DNA of 5,725 nucleotides from Streptosporangiaceae bacterium (GTDB taxonomy: Bacteria > Actinomycetota > Actinomycetes > Streptosporangiales > Streptosporangiaceae): positions 1 through 5,725 of the forward strand of contig JASIGD010000096.1 of NCBI GenBank assembly GCA_030045295.1. The letters are read 5' to 3'. Within the stretch, counting starts at the first letter, position 1. The number at the start of each line of letters is the position of its first letter. This document shows, in pieces, positions 5,111 through 5,725 of this stretch. A program made the translations under genes and the position numbers. The notes beneath the pieces were generated by a model. The model was not told where the DNA came from. It worked only from the letters and a program-made list of their open reading frames with translations, and did not search any database.

Positions 5111-5725
5111 ATGACTCCCCCCGGGCCGCCTCCGGGCACGCGCGAACAACCACGGCCCGGACGCTCTAAGGCGTCAAGGTTGGTGGGCAGACGGTCATGG
5201 CTGATAGTCGCCTCTGTGGTGATCATCGCCGCGGCGGCAACTGTCACGTGGGCACTCCAGCAACCGCACACCAGCCAGGCCGGTCGTTCGCCGGCGCCGA
5301 GCTCGGGGCCGCCCAGCAATGTGCCCGGGTGGCGGCTGACCTACAGCACGGACTTCCCGGGTGACAGCCTGCCGTCGGGGTGGGGCGCGTACAGCGGCGA
5401 GCCGGGCGGTGACCCGGACGGCAACTGGGACCCGTCCAACGTGTCGGTCAGCGGCGGCGCGCTGCACCTGCTGGCGACGCCGTCGGCCCAGGGCGGCGTG
5501 ATGTTCTACGGGAACCCGCAGACTTACGGCATGTACCTGGTCCGGATGAAGGGCGACTACGAGCCGGGGCTGGCCATCAACAACCTGGCCATCTTGTGGC
5601 CGGCCCAGCAGGGCGTCTGGCCGCCCGAGGTGGATTTCTTCGAGGATGAGGGCGGCACCCGGCAGGACTTTTTCGCCAGCCTGCACGCGGGCCCGGACGG
5701 GAACTACAGCTGCTGCGTCATGAAC
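5111..5725 (+). CDS. Membrane-anchored or secreted GH16 glycan hydrolase/transglycosylase, N-terminal part (runs off right edge)
   Basis: 205 residues are visible. The N-terminus is Pro-rich, then basic (RLVGRR, 23-28), then hydrophobic (LIVASVVIIAAAATVTWAL, 31-49): a signal peptide or signal anchor with no obvious AxA cleavage site. A Ser/Pro linker (53-72) precedes the catalytic domain, which begins near 'WRLTYSTDFPGDSLPSGWGAY'-like sequence at 74-94 and carries 'WPPEVDFFEDEGG' (170-182). EVDFFE is the GH16 ExDxxE signature: E173 nucleophile, D175, E178 acid/base. GH16 enzymes cut or rearrange beta-glucans, galactans and related polymers by a retaining mechanism; similar enzymes occur in exopolysaccharide loci, where they trim the secreted chain. 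The substrate cannot be read from this part. The ATG at 5111 is the only sensible start upstream of the basic region; its AAGGTGA is 13 bases away. Divergent from the GT2 gene, suggesting a shared locus. Confidence 0.92.
   Translation, partial: MTPPGPPPGTREQPRPGRSKASRLVGRRSWLIVASVVIIAAAATVTWALQQPHTSQAGRSPAPSSGPPSNVPGWRLTYSTDFPGDSLPSGWGAYSGEPGGDPDGNWDPSNVSVSGGALHLLATPSAQGGVMFYGNPQTYGMYLVRMKGDYEPGLAINNLAILWPAQQGVWPPEVDFFEDEGGTRQDFFASLHAGPDGNYSCCVMN

Overview
The window is very GC-rich with strong G/C third-position bias, GTG starts and the protein families of a filamentous or soil actinomycete; genus cannot be told from sequence alone. It looks like the edge of an exopolysaccharide or cell-surface glycan locus.

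Layout: (1) positions 1-434, minus strand: the N-terminal part of an ATP-sulfurylase-type protein (sulfate activation), running off the left edge. (2) 435-565: a divergent intergenic region with short inverted repeats. (3) 566-934, plus strand: a small four-helix membrane protein resembling the N-terminal part of DUF1616-type proteins, overlapping by ATGA with (4) 931-3867, plus strand: a 978-residue polytopic membrane protein of a GT-C-like actinobacterial type. (5) 3905-4918, minus strand: a family 2 glycosyltransferase, convergent with gene 4. (6) 4919-5110: a second divergent control region. (7) 5111-5725, plus strand: a membrane-anchored GH16 glycan hydrolase/transglycosylase with its catalytic ExDxxE motif, running off the right edge.

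The outstanding observation is inside gene 4. The cytoplasmic loop between its seventh and eighth predicted membrane segments contains about 250 residues (positions about 1891-2643) that align by eye, block by block, with the reverse transcriptase (RT) domain of bacterial group II introns: the RT-0 motif GIDGVTI, the GIPxVRDRI block, a motif A Asp, the helix after motif B and the GLELSP block of RT-6. It lies in the same uninterrupted frame as the membrane segments on both sides. The polymerase centre looks dead: YADD reads PPDA, the FFD of motif A is gone, the PQG of motif B is altered, and no maturase/thumb or endonuclease domain follows. Arg codon use in this stretch also differs from the rest of the gene. 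It appears to be a domesticated or fossil intron RT captured by a glycan-assembly membrane protein, a combination I do not know from described systems.

How the genes may work together (inference): genes 3 and 4 form a coupled membrane unit; GT2 adds sugars on the cytoplasmic side; GH16 trims or remodels the product outside the membrane; the sulfate-activation gene next door could supply PAPS for sulfating the polymer.
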